Origin: Candidatus Poseidonia sp.
GTDB lineage: Archaea; Thermoplasmatota; Poseidoniia; Poseidoniales; Poseidoniaceae
NCBI GenBank assembly: GCA_030827475.1
Contig: JAUREJ010000010.1
Location: 2,886 to 56,078, forward strand
DNA length: 53,193 nucleotides
Reading direction: 5' to 3'
Part shown: positions 50,941 through 53,193 of the stretch, piece by piece
Layout of the letters: each line of letters opens with the position of its first letter
Numbering within the stretch: position 1 is the stretch's first letter
Position numbers and translations under genes: made by a program
Notes under the pieces: generated by a model
Database searches by the model: none
Seen by the model: the letters and a program-made list of their open reading frames with translations, nothing else
Told to the model about the DNA's origin: nothing

Positions 50941-52312
50941 GGAGTTTGTTGCAGGTAGAAAGCGGAGCGTTGATGAGGACGACAACCGTCGACAGACCAT
51001 GGGCGAGCGACGGAGGAAAACCGTCAGCAAAGTGCGCGTCGCTCACGAATTGCCGAAGCGACGCAAGGTCGCGATTGAAGAGGCAATGAAAGCTCACCAA
51101 ACCGAAGACCGACCCGAGTGGGACCGCACGTCAACCTGGGGCGAGATTCGGTTTTACCGCAAGCGGATCAAGCCAGGAACGCTTCGAACCGTCCACCTTC
51201 CCCTCCTGGACGTCAACCTTGGTGACCGCTGGCCGGTCCCCGTCACCGTCTTGCACGGTGCACGACCGGGCCCCTGCATCACCGTCTTCGGTGCCATTCA
51301 CGGCGACGAACTCACCGGCCCATCAGCATGCACCCACCTCCTGAGCAACGCCTTCACAGATTCCGGGAAACCGCTTGACCCCGCAACCATGGCAGGAACC
51401 CTCCGAATCGTACCGGTCGTCAATCTCCCTGGTTATCGGATGAAATCTCGCTATTTCCCGGACGGCAGAGACCTGAACCGCCAATTCCCCGGCGATTCCG
51501 GAGGGTCCACCACCCGTCGTGTGGCGGACCAAATTTGGTCCTATCTCGTAGAGGATAGCGACGCCATCATCGACCTGCACAGCGCAGCAAAAGGTCGGAC
51601 AAACATGCCCCAGGTGCGGGTGGACCTCACACATACCAGTTCTTACTTACTTGCGAAATCTTTCGGCATTGAAATCCTCTTGGATTCCATCCCACCCAAA
51701 GGGACCCTGCGACGAACCGCCAACAGCCTCGACATTCCGGTGATCACGTACGAAGGCGGTGGGGCTGATTTTCTTGGCGACCAATCGGTCAAGGTTGCGG
51801 TTCACGGCATCTTGAACGCACTTCGTTCAATGCGCATGATTCCGGGAAACCCACAGCGACCAAAGTTCCGAATATTGGCGAGCGGCTCAACATGGCTGAG
51901 AGCCGCTGAAGGTGGACTGCTTGACATGTTTGTCTCGGCGGGCAGCGTGATGCGCGAAGGAGAGGTTGTCGCAACCATCTCCGACCCAGCAACCCCTGGA
52001 ATGACGGTGGACATCGTTGCTCCTGAGGACGGCCTCGTCATCGGTGCAGCGACAAACCCGTTCACCTCTGCAGGCATGCCCGTTGGTCATTTTTTACCGA
52101 TTTCCAAACATTTCTCGCTTCTGCAGGAGCAAATTGACGAGAACGGGCGCTTTGTCGTCAACGGCTCAATGGAAGAACGGGTGTGGCGAGAAGAACACGA
52201 AATCAGCGTGATTTCGCTCGATGGCGAATGGATCGGTGGTGAGGTCGACTCGGAATGGATCGCCTCAAAAATCACCAGCGAACCAAAGGAGTTCGAGGAA
52301 GAAGCGGCGTGA
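50939..52312 (+). CDS. Succinylglutamate desuccinylase/aspartoacylase-family zinc hydrolase
   Basis: 457 residues from the ATG at 50939; 50999 (MGERRRKTVS) is an equally plausible start since the first ~60 residues are basic and low complexity. The M14-type deacylase site is clear: HGARPGPCITVFGAIHGDELTGP (H121, E124 as metal ligands), GRDLNRQFPGD, IIDLHSAAKG (second His) and VITYEGGGADF (Glu). A C-terminal beta domain (GGLLDMFVSAGSVMREGEVVATISD) resembles the barrel after the core in such enzymes. Family members remove acyl groups from amino acids; the substrate here is unknown. It ends flush against the convergent gene at 52313. Confidence 0.82.
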   Translation: MEFVAGRKRSVDEDDNRRQTMGERRRKTVSKVRVAHELPKRRKVAIEEAMKAHQTEDRPEWDRTSTWGEIRFYRKRIKPGTLRTVHLPLLDVNLGDRWPVPVTVLHGARPGPCITVFGAIHGDELTGPSACTHLLSNAFTDSGKPLDPATMAGTLRIVPVVNLPGYRMKSRYFPDGRDLNRQFPGDSGGSTTRRVADQIWSYLVEDSDAIIDLHSAAKGRTNMPQVRVDLTHTSSYLLAKSFGIEILLDSIPPKGTLRRTANSLDIPVITYEGGGADFLGDQSVKVAVHGILNALRSMRMIPGNPQRPKFRILASGSTWLRAAEGGLLDMFVSAGSVMREGEVVATISDPATPGMTVDIVAPEDGLVIGAATNPFTSAGMPVGHFLPISKHFSLLQEQIDENGRFVVNGSMEERVWREEHEISVISLDGEWIGGEVDSEWIASKITSEPKEFEEEAA

Positions 52313-53193
52313 TCATTGAGCTGAGAACGCTGCAACGGCCTCGTGAATCTCGCTTTCCAGCATGTTGCGCTTTTGGCTCTTCGCCACTTCAAAGAGATGG
52401 GCAACCAAGTCGTCGTTCGCCTCAATACCGTTTTGTTCAAGCCACCAAATGATGTTCGAACGTCCAGACATGTGACCGATACGAATCACCTGTTTGAGGC
52501 CGAAATCACCCGCAGGCACACCGGAATACACGCGGTCGGCCAGCCAGTGGTCGCCCTTTCGCATGGCTTTGATCACCGCCGAGGCGTGAACCCCCGTTCC
52601 GGTTTCAAAGGCGTCGTTGCCAAACACGGGATAGTTTCGAGGCAGAGGGACCTCGATGTATTCGTTGGCTTTTTGCATGTAGGTGTCAAGCAACGTGAGG
52701 TCGTTCTCGATGACGCCCATAAGTTTGAGATTCACCAGCGTTTGATCCAAAGGTGCATTGCCTGCACGTTCACCAACACCAAGAGCGGTTCCGTGAATCA
52801 CGTCGGCGCCCGCCTCGACGGCTGCGATGTTGTTCGCAACACCCAAACCGCGGTCTTGGTGACCGTGCCAGTTGACTTCAATGTCTCTGCGTTGGTATCC
52901 AGCGTCTTTGATGACCTCTTCGTCGATGAAAGAGAGAAGTTTCTTGACACCGTTGGGCGTAACGTGCCCGCACGTGTCACAAACACAAAGACGGCGAACG
53001 CCCAATTCCATGGCTCGCTGGTAGATCATTTTGACATCATCAGGCTTGGAGCGGGTCGTGTCCTCCGTGACGAACATGACAGGAACATCGTTCTCAACGG
53101 CGTAAGTGACGGCTGCTTCCATGGTTGTCATCAACTTCTCCATCGTCCACCCTTCGGTGTATTGGCGAATGGGACTGGTACCCAAAAATGCGG
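52313..53193 (-). CDS. 2-isopropylmalate synthase/homocitrate synthase-family enzyme (5' end missing)
   Basis: About 293 C-terminal residues of a DRE-TIM aldolase. The fragment begins GTSPIRQYTEGWTMEK and shows VTEDTTRSKPDD, CDTCGHVTPNGV, the metal-binding NWHGHQDRGLGVANNIAAVEAGADVIHGT, then GVGERAGNAPLDQTLVNL and FGNDAFETGTGVHASAV. These are shared by LeuA, NifV, homocitrate and citramalate synthases, which condense acetyl-CoA with a keto acid. The catalytic N-terminus with the RDG motif lies beyond the window. The C-terminus has no visible LeuA regulatory domain, which would favour a shorter homocitrate or citramalate synthase type, but cannot decide the substrate. Confidence 0.85.
   Translation of the reverse strand, partial: AFLGTSPIRQYTEGWTMEKLMTTMEAAVTYAVENDVPVMFVTEDTTRSKPDDVKMIYQRAMELGVRRLCVCDTCGHVTPNGVKKLLSFIDEEVIKDAGYQRRDIEVNWHGHQDRGLGVANNIAAVEAGADVIHGTALGVGERAGNAPLDQTLVNLKLMGVIENDLTLLDTYMQKANEYIEVPLPRNYPVFGNDAFETGTGVHASAVIKAMRKGDHWLADRVYSGVPAGDFGLKQVIRIGHMSGRSNIIWWLEQNGIEANDDLVAHLFEVAKSQKRNMLESEIHEAVAAFSAQ

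Noticed and set aside
1-53193. CRISPR arrays, insertion sequences, prophage, rRNA
   Set aside because: No direct repeats with regular spacers, no transposase or integrase motifs, no rRNA-like blocks were seen. The nuclease-like pair resembles Cas4 only in fold; there are no other Cas genes.

Overview
The window reads as a gene-dense piece of a mesophilic marine euryarchaeal chromosome, most likely Marine Group II (Candidatus Poseidoniales, Thermoplasmatota). Archaeal markers are clear: eL42/L44e, eS27, L37e, uL16/L10e, aIF2-alpha, Nop10, ABCE1, the KEOPS subunit Cgi121, Hel308, RPA with its RPA-associated protein, a geranylgeranyl reductase with a polyprenyl synthase, and a class III-signal pilin. 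They sit beside bacterial-type MutS-MutL, ETF and glutaryl-CoA dehydrogenase genes, the mixture expected of heterotrophic surface-ocean euryarchaea. Lineage is inferred from content, not from a phylogeny.

Layout. 1-8.9 kb: partial glutaryl-CoA dehydrogenase, an exported propeller-like protein, a small unknown, tyrS, a stand-alone MCM N-terminal-like protein, etfB-etfA, a metallo-beta-lactamase hydrolase and a propeller/PKD protein. 8.9-12.1 kb: a minus-strand run of two membrane proteins, L37e and purF. 12.1-14.6 kb: the archaeal cluster L44e-S27e-aIF2alpha-Nop10-PAC2, then tRNA-Ser(CGA). 14.7-20.9 kb: a 66-residue ubiquitin-like protein, two tandem paralogous PD-(D/E)XK/Fe-S proteins, ABCE1 and L10e. 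21-29.6 kb: a membrane propeller-like protein, mutS-mutL, aroA and moaA. 29.6-32.3 kb: pilin and the archaeal lipid genes. 32.4-35.3 kb: a HemC-like protein without the cofactor cysteine and a SAP-repeat protein. 35.3-40.9 kb: an RPA - RPA-associated protein - unknown - two platform proteins - secretion ATPase run. 41-47.1 kb: tldE/tldD and cgi121/hel308. 47.2-53.2 kb: two envelope unknowns, a SprT-like metalloprotease, a thioesterase, an M14 deacylase-like protein and a partial isopropylmalate-synthase-family gene.

Together the genes cover translation (tyrS, ribosomal proteins, aIF2alpha, ABCE1, tRNA, KEOPS), genome maintenance (MutSL, RPA, Hel308, MCM-like, nuclease pair, SAP protein), acyl-CoA oxidation feeding ETF, purine, aromatic, molybdopterin and ether-lipid synthesis, and a Tad/Epd-like pilus. 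All eight tail-to-tail gene pairs have gaps of 0-6 nt or overlap. Several genes have a TATA-like box about 24-30 nt before the start codon, suggesting leaderless mRNAs, while operon-internal genes carry GAGGTGA-type ribosome binding sites. No CRISPR array, rRNA, insertion sequence or prophage was seen, and no gene-free stretch exceeds about 165 nt.

The best candidates for undescribed biology are the tandem nuclease-like pair (14880-18491), the MCM N-terminal-only protein (3782-4633), the HemC-like pseudoenzyme (32386-33492) with its SAP-repeat neighbour, and the small protein between the RPA genes and the pilus genes (37858-38211).
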